In this document: positions 50,268-61,764 of the stretch, in pieces
Numbering within the stretch: the stretch's first letter is position 1
How the letters are laid out: each line of letters begins with the position of its first letter
Assembly: GCF_900606115.1 (NCBI RefSeq)
Contig: NZ_UWPJ01000034.1
Coordinates: forward strand, 1-64,000
From: Pigmentiphaga humi
GTDB lineage: Bacteria > Pseudomonadota > Gammaproteobacteria > Burkholderiales > Burkholderiaceae_B
Reading direction: 5' to 3'
Length of the DNA: 64,000 nucleotides
The notes under the pieces: model-generated
The model's input: the letters and a program-made list of their open reading frames with translations, nothing else
What the model was told of the DNA's origin: nothing
The model's database searches: none
Made by a program: the position numbers and the translations under genes

Positions 50268-51497
50268 ATGGTGAAAGCACCCCAGAATCTGCTGACGCTG
50301 GACCAAGCGCTCCAGGTCTTGCTGGCGGTCGGGCCGGTGGCCCGTCCCGCCGAGCGTGTCGAACTGGCCGGCGCCCCCGGCCGCATCCTGGCCGAGGACG
50401 TGACCGCCTCGATCGACGTGCCGTCGGCCGATAATTCCGCCATGGACGGCTATGCCGTCCGTACTGCCGACGCGGCGCTGTTCGCCGCCGGCATTCCCGT
50501 CTCGCAACGCATCCCGGCCGGGTCTGTTCCGCAGCCGCTGGCGGCCGGCACGGCCGCGCGCATCTTCACCGGCGCGCCCATCCCGGCCGGCGCCGACGCG
50601 GTGGTCATGCAGGAAGAAGCGACGGTGCACGACGACTGCGTGGCGTTCGCCAAGCCTGTCGAGGCCGGCGCCTGGGTGCGGCCGCGCGGCTGCGATATCG
50701 AGTCCGGCAGCACCATCCTGAAGGCCGGCGCGCGCCTGCGCCCGCAGGATGTCGGCCTGGCCGCCTCGGTGGGCGTGCCGGCGCTGCCGCTGCGGCCGCT
50801 GCTGCGGGTGGCGACGCTGTTCACCGGCGACGAGCTGGCCGCGCCTGGCGAGCCGCTGGCACCGGGCAAGATCTACAACTCCAACCGCTACCTGCTGCAG
50901 GGTATGCTGGCGGCGCTGCCCGTGGCCCATGCGGACCTGGGTTCGGTGCACGACAGTTTCGAAGCCACCCGCGACGCGCTGCGCGAGGCCGCCCGCCACA
51001 ACGACCTGGTCATCACCACCGGCGGCGTGTCGGTCGGCGAGGAAGACCACGTCAAGCCTGCGGTCGAAGCGCTGGGCTCGCTCGATATGTGGAGCATTGC
51101 GCTCAAGCCCGGCAAGCCGCTTGCGTTCGGACGGATCCGGCGCGAGGATGGGTCCGAGGCCATTTTCATCGGCCTGCCCGGCAACCCGGTGTCGAGCTTC
51201 GTGACCTTCGGGCTGCTGCTCAAGCCGATGCTGCTCAAGCTGGCCGGCGCGACGGTCGCGCCGCTGCTGCGTACTGCCATGCGCGCCGATTTCGATTGGC
51301 CCAAGGCCGACCGCCGGCGTGAATTCATGCGGGTGCGGCGCAATGCGCAAGGCGGGCTCGACCTGTTCCCCAATCAGTTGTCCGCGGTGCTGACCTCGAC
51401 CGTATGGGGCGACGGCGTCATCGACAATCCGGGCGGGCAGGCCATTCGCCGCGGCGATATGGTCCAGTTCATCAGCTACGCTGATTTGCTGGGCTGA
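50268..51497 (+). CDS. moeA: Molybdopterin molybdenumtransferase
   Basis: 409-residue enzyme inserting molybdate into adenylylated molybdopterin. Motifs: SIDVPSADNSAMDGYAVRTA (20), RIFTGAPIPAGADAVVMQEE, LFTGDELAAPG, VITTGGVSVGEEDHV and GLPGNPVSSFVTF. Full length. It begins the moeA-moaD-moaE group on this strand (gaps 10 and 14 bp) and follows thrC closely; the pairing of threonine and molybdenum genes is conserved in related betaproteobacteria. Confidence 0.96.
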   Translation: MVKAPQNLLTLDQALQVLLAVGPVARPAERVELAGAPGRILAEDVTASIDVPSADNSAMDGYAVRTADAALFAAGIPVSQRIPAGSVPQPLAAGTAARIFTGAPIPAGADAVVMQEEATVHDDCVAFAKPVEAGAWVRPRGCDIESGSTILKAGARLRPQDVGLAASVGVPALPLRPLLRVATLFTGDELAAPGEPLAPGKIYNSNRYLLQGMLAALPVAHADLGSVHDSFEATRDALREAARHNDLVITTGGVSVGEEDHVKPAVEALGSLDMWSIALKPGKPLAFGRIRREDGSEAIFIGLPGNPVSSFVTFGLLLKPMLLKLAGATVAPLLRTAMRADFDWPKADRRREFMRVRRNAQGGLDLFPNQLSAVLTSTVWGDGVIDNPGGQAIRRGDMVQFISYADLLG

Positions 51498-51507
51498 GGC
51501 GGAAACC

Positions 51508-51765
51508 ATGAAAGTCGACATCCTGTTCTTCGCTTCGCTGCGCGAAGCTATTGGGCTGCAGGGCGAAACCGCCGAGCTGCCGGAAGCGGTGCGCACCGTC
51601 GGGGATTTGCGTGCCTGGTTGGCCGGCCGCGGCGGCGTCTGGGCGCAGGCGCTCGCGCCAGAGCGCGCGGTGCGCATGGCGCGCAATCACACGATGGTCC
51701 CGGCCGCAGAAATACTGCAGGCCGGTGACGAGATCGCTTTTTTCCCGCCCGTGACGGGCGGCTGA
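51508..51765 (+). CDS. moaD: Molybdopterin synthase small (sulfur-carrier) subunit
   Basis: 85-residue ubiquitin-fold sulfur carrier ending in the essential Gly-Gly (FFPPVTGG), where the thiocarboxylate forms. LFFASLREAIG is the family N-terminus. Partner of MoaE, encoded 14 bp downstream. Confidence 0.95.
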   Translation: MKVDILFFASLREAIGLQGETAELPEAVRTVGDLRAWLAGRGGVWAQALAPERAVRMARNHTMVPAAEILQAGDEIAFFPPVTGG

Positions 51766-51779
51766 CCAGCGAGGCTGCC

Positions 51780-52247
51780 ATGTCCGCGCCATTTGTTTCC
51801 GTACGCGTGCAAACCGGCGATTTCGACGCCGGCGCCGAAATCGCCGCGCTGAGGCGCGATCCTTCGGTCGGCGCGGTCGTGAGCTTCGTCGGTACGGTGC
51901 GCGACGTCAACGAAGGCGATAGCGTGGCGTCGCTGACGCTCGAGCACTATCCGGGCATGACCGAGAAGGCTCTGGCCGGCATCGTCGCGCAGGCGCAGGC
52001 GCGCTGGACGCTCAGCGCGATAGGCGTGATCCATCGCGTCGGCACGCTGCAGGCGCTCGACCAGATCGTCTTCGTCGGCGTGGCCGGCAGGCATCGCGGC
52101 GAATGTTTCGCCGCTTGCGAGTTCATCATGGACTACCTGAAGACGCAGGCCCCCTTCTGGAAGAAGGAAGCGACGTCTCGTGGAACGCGCTGGGTCGAGG
52201 CCCGCGGCTCCGACGACACGGCGGCCAGGCGCTGGGAGACGCGCTGA
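51780..52247 (+). CDS. moaE: Molybdopterin synthase catalytic subunit
   Basis: 155-residue subunit that adds two sulfurs to precursor Z with MoaD. GAVVSFVGTVRD, LEHYPGMTEKAL, VIHRVGTL and the catalytic FWKKEATSRGTRWVEA lysine region are conserved. Convergent with hpnE, 18 bp apart. Confidence 0.95.
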   Translation: MSAPFVSVRVQTGDFDAGAEIAALRRDPSVGAVVSFVGTVRDVNEGDSVASLTLEHYPGMTEKALAGIVAQAQARWTLSAIGVIHRVGTLQALDQIVFVGVAGRHRGECFAACEFIMDYLKTQAPFWKKEATSRGTRWVEARGSDDTAARRWETR

Positions 52248-52265
52248 GCCTGCCGCCGGGCGCGC

Positions 52266-53630
52266 CTAGGTACGATCCATAGGGTTCAGGCTGCCCGCAA
52301 GCAGCCGTCCCGCCTGCCGCCCGCTGCGCACCGCGCCCTCCAGCGTCGCGGGGTAGCCGGTATCGGTCCAGTCCCCGCATAGCGCCAGCCGCGGCCATGC
52401 CGTCGCGTTGCCGGGCCGGTGCAGCCCAGGCCGCGCTGCGAACGTCGCACGCTTGTCCACCAGCAGTTCCCAGCCGCGTACCGCGGGCAGGCCGCCCGGC
52501 GCGTGGCCGGCGAGCTGTTCCTGCAACTGTTCGATCAGCGCCCCGGCGGCCCGCCCGCGGTCGCGCGATGCGAGAGCCGTCGCGGCGCTGGCCACGACCG
52601 CCAGTTCGCCGTGGTCCGGATTCTGGCGCAGCAGCCATCCCCGGTCGAACACCCATTGCCCGTCGTGGCCGCGCGCCGGATCCTCATCCAGCATGAGCAT
52701 GGGGAAACGCAGCCGCAGCGGCGCGGCGAACCGTACGGTCAGTGTGGCAATGGGCAGGTAGCGGAAGGCCTGCATCGCTTGCACGGCCGGCTGCATGGCC
52801 GGGTCGTCGGGCAGCAGCCTTGCGCAGACAGCGGGCGGGGCCGCCAGGACGCCCGCGGCGAACGGCTCGCCGTCTATGCACACGCCCTGGCCGTTGGCCG
52901 CGACGCTGCGGACGACGTGCCCGTAGCGCATGTCGTGGCGAGCGGCCGCCGCCCGCGGCCATAGCGAAGACAGGTCGCGGCGCGGCAGCAGCAGGTCGCT
53001 GTGGGCGAGAGGCGCATCGAGACCGTCGCGCAGCACGGCCGCGAAAAGCCGCGCGCAGGCCTGATCGGGCGGGGTATTCAGGGCGGCCAGGCAAAGCGGG
53101 CGCCACAGCCGGGCGACCAGCGGCGCCGGCTGCGTGCGGGCCTGCAGCAGTTGAGCAACGCTCCAGCCGGGCGGCGTGTGCCAATGCCGCAGGCGCAGCC
53201 AGGCCATCAAGCGGAACGCGGCCCGGCGCGCGGCGAAAGACAGGCCGCGCACGCCCAGCAGCGCGCCGGCCGCGTGCAGCGGCGCCGGCAGCCTGGGCAC
53301 GCGCAGCATATAGCTGCCGTCCGCGGTTTCCAGGCGCAAGGGCGTGCGCAGCAGCACGGCGTCCATATCGATGCCGAGTTCGCGCATCAAGGCCAGCGTG
53401 TCGGTATAGGCGCCCAGCATCAAATGCTGGCCGTTGTCCAGGGGATGGGAAGCGTTTTCGAAGGACTTGCCGGCCACGGCGCGGGCGCGTCCGCCTGCCT
53501 CATGGGAGGCTTCGAACACCGTGACGGCAAAGCCGCGCCCGGCCAGTTCATGCGCCGCCGCCAGGCCGGCCCAGCCGGCACCGACCACCGCGACGCGCTG
53601 CGCGGCGCTCAGGACTGGATCTGCCGCCAC
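52266..53630 (-). CDS. hpnE: Hydroxysqualene dehydroxylase
   Basis: 454-residue FAD oxidoreductase that reduces hydroxysqualene to squalene. FAD motif VAVVGAGWAGLAAAHELAGR (20), EASHEAGGRARAV, DNGQHLMLGAYTDTL typical of HpnE, and the C-terminal ALCGDWTDTGYPATLEGAVR. The start is GTG at 53630, 22 bp inside the end of hpnD; there is no ATG before the nucleotide-binding fold. Last of hpnC-hpnD-hpnE, all overlapping. Confidence 0.9.
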   Translation of the reverse strand: MAADPVLSAAQRVAVVGAGWAGLAAAHELAGRGFAVTVFEASHEAGGRARAVAGKSFENASHPLDNGQHLMLGAYTDTLALMRELGIDMDAVLLRTPLRLETADGSYMLRVPRLPAPLHAAGALLGVRGLSFAARRAAFRLMAWLRLRHWHTPPGWSVAQLLQARTQPAPLVARLWRPLCLAALNTPPDQACARLFAAVLRDGLDAPLAHSDLLLPRRDLSSLWPRAAAARHDMRYGHVVRSVAANGQGVCIDGEPFAAGVLAAPPAVCARLLPDDPAMQPAVQAMQAFRYLPIATLTVRFAAPLRLRFPMLMLDEDPARGHDGQWVFDRGWLLRQNPDHGELAVVASAATALASRDRGRAAGALIEQLQEQLAGHAPGGLPAVRGWELLVDKRATFAARPGLHRPGNATAWPRLALCGDWTDTGYPATLEGAVRSGRQAGRLLAGSLNPMDRT

Positions 53631-54472
53631 AGCGCACGGCCGCCGCTGATATAGGTTTTCCAGGCCAGCCACAGCTTGCGCAGCGGGGTAAGCGAAATGC
53701 GCTGGTGCAGCACCTGGTAGCCGGAGGCCTCGATCTCCCCGAGCAGGGCGTAGTAGATCGCGGCCATCATCAACCCGGGCCGCTGCGCGCGCCGGTCCCC
53801 GGCGGGCAGCAGATCGAGCGCCTCGCGATAGACTTGGCGCGCCCGTTCGCACTGGAATTGCATCAGAGCCGTGAAGCCTTCCGAATAGCGGCCGTTCAGG
53901 ATGTCGGCAGCCTTGACGTCGAATTGCTGCAGTTCGTTGACCGGCAGGTAGATGCGGCCCTTGCGCGCATCGTCGCCCACGTCGCGGATGATGTTGGTCA
54001 ACTGGAAAGCCAGCCCCAGCCGGTCGGCGTATTGCAGGGTCTGGGCGTCCTGGTAGCCGAACACGCCGGCCGACAGCTCGCCCACCACGCCCGCGGCCAG
54101 CCGGCAGTAGCGCTGCAGACCGGGATAGTCCAGGTAGCGGGTCTGGTCCAGGTCCATTTCCATGCCGTCCACGACGGCGAGCAGGCGGTCCTGCGTGATG
54201 CCGCAGCTTTGCAGGTGGGGCGCCAGCGCCTGGGTGACGGGATGGTCGGGCCTGCCCTGGAACAGCTTGTCGATCTCGGTACGCCACCAAGCCAGCTTGA
54301 TGCGCGCCACCGACGCCTCGCCGGCCTCGTCCACCGTGTCGTCCAGTTGGCGGCACAGCGCGTACAAGGCGGTGATGGCGCGGCGGCGCTCCGGGGGCAG
54401 GAACAGGAAGCTGTAATAAAAGCTCGACCCGCTCTGGGCGGCCTTTTCCTGGCAGTACTGGTCAGGCGTCAT
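53609..54472 (-). CDS. hpnD: Presqualene diphosphate synthase
   Basis: 287-residue trans-isoprenyl head-to-head synthase condensing two farnesyl diphosphates. The two Asp-rich motifs are LDDTVDEA (residues ~45-52) and RDVGDDARKGR with YLPVNEL following. Start MTPDQYCQEKAAQSGSSFYY is typical of HpnD; the ATG overlaps the hpnC stop by 4 bp. Confidence 0.93.
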   Translation of the reverse strand: MTPDQYCQEKAAQSGSSFYYSFLFLPPERRRAITALYALCRQLDDTVDEAGEASVARIKLAWWRTEIDKLFQGRPDHPVTQALAPHLQSCGITQDRLLAVVDGMEMDLDQTRYLDYPGLQRYCRLAAGVVGELSAGVFGYQDAQTLQYADRLGLAFQLTNIIRDVGDDARKGRIYLPVNELQQFDVKAADILNGRYSEGFTALMQFQCERARQVYREALDLLPAGDRRAQRPGLMMAAIYYALLGEIEASGYQVLHQRISLTPLRKLWLAWKTYISGGRALWRQIQS

Positions 54473-55362
54473 GAGTCGTGAGAATGAGGGAGGGCAGACT
54501 GGGCGCGGCGCATGCGCAAGGCGCGCCATGCCATGCGCGCCCAATCGGCCCGGCCCAGGACCGGCCGGGCGCGGAACACGTCGTAGCCGCAGGCCTCGAT
54601 GCGCTCCAGTATGCGCAGGCCGCCCTGGACGATCAGCCGGAGTTCCCAGCCCAGCCGTCCGGGCAAGGCCGGCGCCAGCGGTGCCCCGCAGTGTAGCAGC
54701 GCACGGGCGCGGCCGACCTCGGCAGCCATCAGCGCGCGCCAGCCGTCGGTGCATCGCCCCGCGGCGATGTCGTCCTCGGTCACGCCGTGCCGGGCCAGGT
54801 CTTCCTGCGGAAGATAGACCCGGCCCTTGTTCCAGTCCACGGCCACGTCCTGCCAGAAATTGACCAGTTGCAGTCCGGTGCAGATGGCCGACGACCAGGC
54901 GAGCGCGCGCGGCGTGGCCGCGCCGTACAAGTGCAGCATCAATTCGCCCACCGGATCGGCGGAGCGGCTGCAATAGTCGCGCAGCGAGGTGTAGTCCGCA
55001 TAGCGCTTGACCGTGACGTCCTGAGAGAAGGCCGACAGCAGGGCCCGGAAGGGTGCGAGAGGAAGAGCGTGGCGGGCGATGGTCGCGCCCAGCGGCGTGA
55101 AGATTCTGGCCAGGTCTTCGCTGCACGGGGGCGGCGCAGCCTGGTCCGGGCACCCGGATCTGTTTGCTTCCAAGCGGTCGAGGCAGGCCGAGAAGCGGGC
55201 GAGGGCGGACAGCCGTTCCACGTCGCTGGCGTCGCCTTCATCGGCGATGTCGTCGGCGGCGCGGGCGTAGCGGTAGATGTCCAGCACCGCGCGGCGCAAA
55301 TGCGGCGGTAGAAGCAGGGAGGCGACGGGGAAGTTCTCGTAGTGACCGGCAGACATGGGCAT
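54469..55362 (-). CDS. hpnC: Hydroxysqualene synthase
   Basis: 297-residue squalene/phytoene-synthase-fold enzyme that makes hydroxysqualene from presqualene diphosphate. HYENFPVASLLLP opening typical of HpnC, first Asp motif ADDIADEGD, second NFWQDVAVDWNKGRVYLP. ATG at 55362 or two codons later (MSAG). First gene of the squalene operon; a dispersed repeat lies upstream. Squalene-hopene cyclase is not in the window. Confidence 0.92.
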   Translation of the reverse strand: MPMSAGHYENFPVASLLLPPHLRRAVLDIYRYARAADDIADEGDASDVERLSALARFSACLDRLEANRSGCPDQAAPPPCSEDLARIFTPLGATIARHALPLAPFRALLSAFSQDVTVKRYADYTSLRDYCSRSADPVGELMLHLYGAATPRALAWSSAICTGLQLVNFWQDVAVDWNKGRVYLPQEDLARHGVTEDDIAAGRCTDGWRALMAAEVGRARALLHCGAPLAPALPGRLGWELRLIVQGGLRILERIEACGYDVFRARPVLGRADWARMAWRALRMRRAQSALPHSHDS

Positions 55363-55392
55363 GGCAGTATGTATCCGCGCCCGATGATACTG

Positions 55393-55478
55393 GAGCCCCT
55401 CCCTACGTGCTTACGCGCGCCGCCCCTCCGGGGGCGAAACCGGCGGACTGGCGGAGCCAGATCGGCGGCTTCCTGGGC
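55393..55478 (+). repeat. Dispersed GC-rich palindromic repeat, copy 7
   Basis: CCCTCCCTACGTGCTTACGCGC, GCCCCTCC/GGGGGC hairpin, GGCGGACTGGC-gga-GCCAGATCGGC hairpin (diverged) and CCTGGGC tail, between divergent hpnC and alr. Confidence 0.65.
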
Positions 55479-55560
55479 TGAACCCAACGCACTTCGTGGG
55501 GAAGGCCTCGGCATTCACCCATCGCAAGGGCTACACTCTCGTTTTGCCTGCCGCTGTGCC

Positions 55561-56664
55561 ATGCCCCGTCCCATTTCCGCCACGATCTCGCGCTCGGCGC
55601 TGTCCCATAATCTCGGCACCATCCGCGCGCGGCTCGACAGCGTGCGCGGGGCGGCCGATCCGGTGCGGGTGTGGGCCGTGATCAAGGCCAATGCGTACGG
55701 CCATGGCATCGAGCGGGCCGTACAAGGTTTCGCGCGGGCCGATGGGCTGGCCATGCTGGACCTGGCCGAGGCCGTGCGCTGCCGCGAGGCCGGCTGGAGC
55801 AGGCCCATCCTGCTGCTCGAAGGGGTCTTCGAACCGGTCGACCTGGAGGTCGCCGGCCGCTACGGCCTGACGCTGACTGTCCATCATGCCGACCAACTCG
55901 CGATGCTGGAGGCGGCGAGGCCGGCCAGGCCGTTCGACGTTTTCCTCAAGTTCAACACCGGCATGAACCGGCTCGGTTTCACGCCGGCGGACGGCGCGGG
56001 CGCCCACGCGCGGCTGCGGGCCCTACAGGAGGCGGGAGCGGTGGCGCAGCTCGGCACCATGACCCATTTTTCCACGGCGGATACCGATGAAGGCATTGCC
56101 GCGCAACTCGCCGTATTCCGCCGCGCCACGGCAGGCATGAGCGGGCCCGCCAGCCTGTGCAACTCGGCGGCCTGTCTGCGCTACCCGGAAGTCGCCGGGG
56201 ACTGGGCGCGGCCGGGCATCGCCCTGTACGGCGCCAGCCCCTTCGGCGGGGAAAGCGCCGCCCAGTGGAGGCTGCGGCCCGCGATGGCGCTGCGCTCGCG
56301 CCTTATCGGGACGCAGGCCTTGCAGCCAGGCGATGCGGTCGGCTATGGCGGCGTCTACCGGGCCCAGCGGCATATGCGCGTGGGCGTGGTGGCATGCGGC
56401 TATGCAGACGGCTATCCGCGCCATGCCCCCACCGGTACGCCTGTCGTCGTGGCGGGCGTGCGCACCCGCTTGCTGGGCCGTGTTTCCATGGACATGCTGG
56501 CCGTGGATCTGGAGCCCGTTCCGCAGGCGCGGGATGGCGCGCCGGTCACCCTGTGGGGCGCGGACGGGCTGTCGGTGGACGACGTCGCCGCCGCGTCCGG
56601 CACCATAGGCTATGAGCTGCTGTGCGCGGTCGCGCCGCGCGTGCCCGTGTATTTCGAGGACTGA
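55561..56664 (+). CDS. alr: Alanine racemase
   Basis: 367-residue fold-type III PLP enzyme making D-alanine for peptidoglycan. PLP Lys42 is in AVIKANAYGHG; KFNTGMNRLGF, RPGIALYGASPF and the catalytic Tyr region AVGYGGVYRAQ follow, then RVSMDMLAVDL. ATG at 55561. radA follows after 2 bp, an arrangement common in betaproteobacteria, so the two are probably co-transcribed. Confidence 0.95.
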   Translation: MPRPISATISRSALSHNLGTIRARLDSVRGAADPVRVWAVIKANAYGHGIERAVQGFARADGLAMLDLAEAVRCREAGWSRPILLLEGVFEPVDLEVAGRYGLTLTVHHADQLAMLEAARPARPFDVFLKFNTGMNRLGFTPADGAGAHARLRALQEAGAVAQLGTMTHFSTADTDEGIAAQLAVFRRATAGMSGPASLCNSAACLRYPEVAGDWARPGIALYGASPFGGESAAQWRLRPAMALRSRLIGTQALQPGDAVGYGGVYRAQRHMRVGVVACGYADGYPRHAPTGTPVVVAGVRTRLLGRVSMDMLAVDLEPVPQARDGAPVTLWGADGLSVDDVAAASGTIGYELLCAVAPRVPVYFED

Positions 56665-56666
56665 TC

Positions 56667-58034
56667 ATGGCCAAGGCCAAGACCGTTTACGTCTGCGCAG
56701 AATGCGGCGGCACCTCGCCAAAGTGGCAGGGCAAGTGCCCGCATTGCGGCGGCTGGAACACGCTGGAAGAAACCGCCGCCGCGCCCGCTGCCGGCACGGC
56801 GGGCGGTCATCGCTATGCGCCGCTGGCCGCCAGCGCGCCCGTGCGCAAGCTGGCCGAGATCGAGGCGCGCGAACTGCCGAGGTTCCCGACCGGCATCGAC
56901 GAATTCGACCGTGTCCTGGGCGGCGGCATGGTCGCGGGCGCCGTGGTGCTGATCGGCGGCGATCCCGGCATCGGCAAGTCGACGTTGCTGCTGCAGGCGT
57001 TGGCCTCGCTAGCGGCCAGCCGCAAAGTACTATACGTGACCGGCGAAGAGTCCGGCGACCAGGTCGCCCTGCGCGCCCGGCGCCTGGGGCTGGACACGGG
57101 CAACGTCGATCTGCTGGCCGAAATCCGCCTGGAATCCATCCAGGCCGCGCTGGCGGAGAACAGCCCCGAGGTCGCCGTCATCGACTCGATCCAGACCCTG
57201 TACTCCGAACAGCTCACTTCGGCCCCGGGCTCGGTCGCCCAGGTGCGCGAATGCGCCGCCCAGCTCACCCGCACGGCCAAGCAGACCGGCGTCACCATCG
57301 TCATGATCGGCCACGTCACCAAAGAGGGAGCGCTGGCCGGCCCGCGCGTGCTCGAACACATCGTCGACACAGTGCTGTATTTCGAGGGCGATACCCATTC
57401 CTCGTTCCGCCTCGTGCGCGCTTTCAAGAACCGCTTCGGCGCTGTCAACGAGCTCGGCGTCTTCGCCATGACCGACCGCGGCCTGAAAGGCGTGGCCAAC
57501 CCCTCGGCCCTGTTTCTTTCGCAGCACCAGCAGCAGGTTTCCGGCTCCTGCGTGATGGTCACCCAGGAAGGCAGCCGTCCGCTGCTGGTCGAAATCCAGG
57601 CCCTGGTCGATTCGGCCAATGCGCCCAATCCGCGCCGGCTGTCGGTGGGCCTGGAGGGCAACCGGCTGGCCATGCTGCTGGCCGTGCTGCACCGGCACGC
57701 CGGCGTCGCCGCTTTCGACCAGGACGTCTTCGTCAACGCGGTGGGCGGCGTGCGCATCACCGAGCCCGCCGCCGACCTGCCCGTGCTGCTCGCCATCGTG
57801 TCCTCGATGCGCAACCGGCCGCTGCCGCGCGGCCTGGTGGCCTTCGGCGAAGTCGGCCTGGCCGGCGAGATCCGTCCCGCGCCGCGCGGCCAGGAGCGCT
57901 TGCGCGAAGCGGCCAAGCTGGGCTTCAGCATCGCGCTGATCCCCAAGGCCAACGCGCCGCGCCAGCCTATCGAAGGGATGGAAGTCTGGGCGGTGGACCG
58001 CCTGGACGAAGCGTTGAACCGCCTGCGCGAATAG
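56667..58034 (+). CDS. radA: DNA repair protein RadA (Sms)
   Basis: 455-residue branch-migration helicase for recombination. N-terminal C4 zinc finger Cys10, 13, 24, 27 ([15 protein letters not shown]), Walker [11 protein letters not shown] (97-106), Walker [10 protein letters not shown], the RadA-specific [13 protein letters not shown] and a C-terminal Lon-protease-like domain without the catalytic Ser. ATG at 56667; full length. Confidence 0.96.
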   Translation: MAKAKTVYVCAECGGTSPKWQGKCPHCGGWNTLEETAAAPAAGTAGGHRYAPLAASAPVRKLAEIEARELPRFPTGIDEFDRVLGGGMVAGAVVLIGGDPGIGKSTLLLQALASLAASRKVLYVTGEESGDQVALRARRLGLDTGNVDLLAEIRLESIQAALAENSPEVAVIDSIQTLYSEQLTSAPGSVAQVRECAAQLTRTAKQTGVTIVMIGHVTKEGALAGPRVLEHIVDTVLYFEGDTHSSFRLVRAFKNRFGAVNELGVFAMTDRGLKGVANPSALFLSQHQQQVSGSCVMVTQEGSRPLLVEIQALVDSANAPNPRRLSVGLEGNRLAMLLAVLHRHAGVAAFDQDVFVNAVGGVRITEPAADLPVLLAIVSSMRNRPLPRGLVAFGEVGLAGEIRPAPRGQERLREAAKLGFSIALIPKANAPRQPIEGMEVWAVDRLDEALNRLRE

Positions 58035-58093
58035 CCGGCCATCCCCCGGTAACGCCCGGAGATCACCTTTCCTCCGGCAGAGTGCTATAACCC

Positions 58094-58124
58094 TTCAATC
58101 CCCTGCCGTGCAAAGGGGATTGAA
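58094..58124. promoter_or_regulatory. 11 bp inverted repeat TTCAATCCCCT-N9-AGGGGATTGAA upstream of clpB
   Basis: Perfect arms of 11 bp separated by 9 bp in the radA-clpB gap. The arm/spacer layout is like CIRCE (9-N9-9) but the sequence is different. It lacks a T-run for termination and its right arm overlaps the heat-shock-type -35. Confidence 0.5.
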
Positions 58125-58146
58125 ACCGCTCGAATCGGCCTCACAT
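58119..58146 (+). promoter_or_regulatory. Sigma-32-like promoter of clpB
   Basis: ATTGAAA at 58119-58125, 13 bp spacer, CCTCACAT at 58139-58146, similar to the lon element at 14390 and to the heat-shock consensus. Transcription would begin about 40 bp before the clpB ATG. Confidence 0.5.
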
Positions 58147-58191
58147 CCAGAGTATCCGGGCCCCTGGCCCCCACTTATTGGCGTGATCACC

Positions 58192-60789
<2,598 letters not shown>

Positions 60790-60806
60790 GCGTTCGACCC
60801 TAAGGA

Positions 60807-60850
60807 GAGCGCTGCGCCGGTCCGCCTATGGCCGGTGCGGCGCTCTTTTC
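60807..60850 (+). terminator. Intrinsic terminator of clpB
   Basis: GAGCGC-t-GCGCCGG stem pairing with CCGGTGC-g-GCGCTC, followed by TTTTCCTT, 18 bp after the clpB stop. Confidence 0.7.
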
Positions 60851-60929
60851 CTTGGCCGGAGCTTTGGGGGGAGCGCTTCTGGTCTGCCTGAGCGGTCATG
60901 TGCCTTCGATCGCTTGGCCGATGTGGAAT

Positions 60930-60959
60930 TTGACACGGCCATTTTTTATTTGCTATAGT
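60930..60959 (+). promoter_or_regulatory. Promoter of tRNA-Gly
   Basis: TTGACA at 60930-60935 and TATAGT at 60954-60959 with an 18 bp spacer, about 46 bp before the tRNA. Confidence 0.75.
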
Positions 60960-61005
60960 TCTTTTCTCGCAGCGAGCAACGCAACGCGAGCAAGCAGCAA
61001 ACAAC

Positions 61006-61081
61006 GCGGGAATAGCTCAGTTGGTAGAGCGCAACCTTGCCAAGGTTGAGGTCGCGAGTTCGAGACTCGTTTCCCGCTCCA
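61006..61081 (+). tRNA. tRNA-Gly (anticodon GCC)
   Basis: 76 nt cloverleaf. Acceptor GCGGGAA/TTCCCGC, anticodon loop TTGCCAA (GCC), T-loop GAGTTCGAGACTC and encoded CCA. Its 3' end is the likely attachment site for the integrase gene just downstream. Confidence 0.95.
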
Positions 61082-61123
61082 AATTTTGATCCACAGACTT
61101 CTACGGGGGTCTGTAGGTCATTG

Positions 61124-61149
61124 AAAAAAGGAGCTTCGGCTCCTTTTTT
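61124..61149 (+). terminator. Intrinsic terminator after tRNA-Gly
   Basis: AAAAAAGGAGC-ttcg-GCTCCTTTTTT, a perfect 11 bp stem with a stable UUCG tetraloop and a T-run. Confidence 0.85.
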
Positions 61150-61764
61150 CATTCCAGCGAGTGCCACGGAAATCCACCCACAGCTACCGTTTTTGAGTGA
61201 CCAAATAAGGCACAAGAATACGGGTGGGTCGGCTACCGGATAGTTGCTGGGGCTGAGCGGGGACCATGACGAGCATAGGGCCTAAGTCATTACTTAGGAG
61301 TCTCGAAATGGCGCTCTCTGATCTGACCGTCCGGCAGGCGAAGACCACCGGAAAACGCTACACCCTCTCCGACAACGACTGCCTGGGCCTGATGGTCTCA
61401 GCCGCAGGCGGCAAGTCATGGCAATTCCGCTACTACTGGCTGGGCAAGCAAAAGCGCCTGTGCCTGGGCGGCTATCCTGCTCTCAGCCTGCGCGAGGCCC
61501 GGATCGAGCGAGACAAGGCCCAGGCCCTGCTCGCCAGGAGGATCGATCCTCAGGTCGAGCGCGACCAGAAACAGCACGCGGCCAAGCTGGCGGGCGAATA
61601 CACCTTCAAGACCGTCTTCGATGCCTGGGTCGAGCATCGCCGCAAGGAACTCAAGGAAGGCCGTCAAAGCACGCTGTCGCAGATCCTGCGCATCTTCAAC
61701 AAGGACGTGTTGCCCACTCTGGGGAAGATGTCGATCTATGACATTCGCCGCCCTGAGCTCCTAG

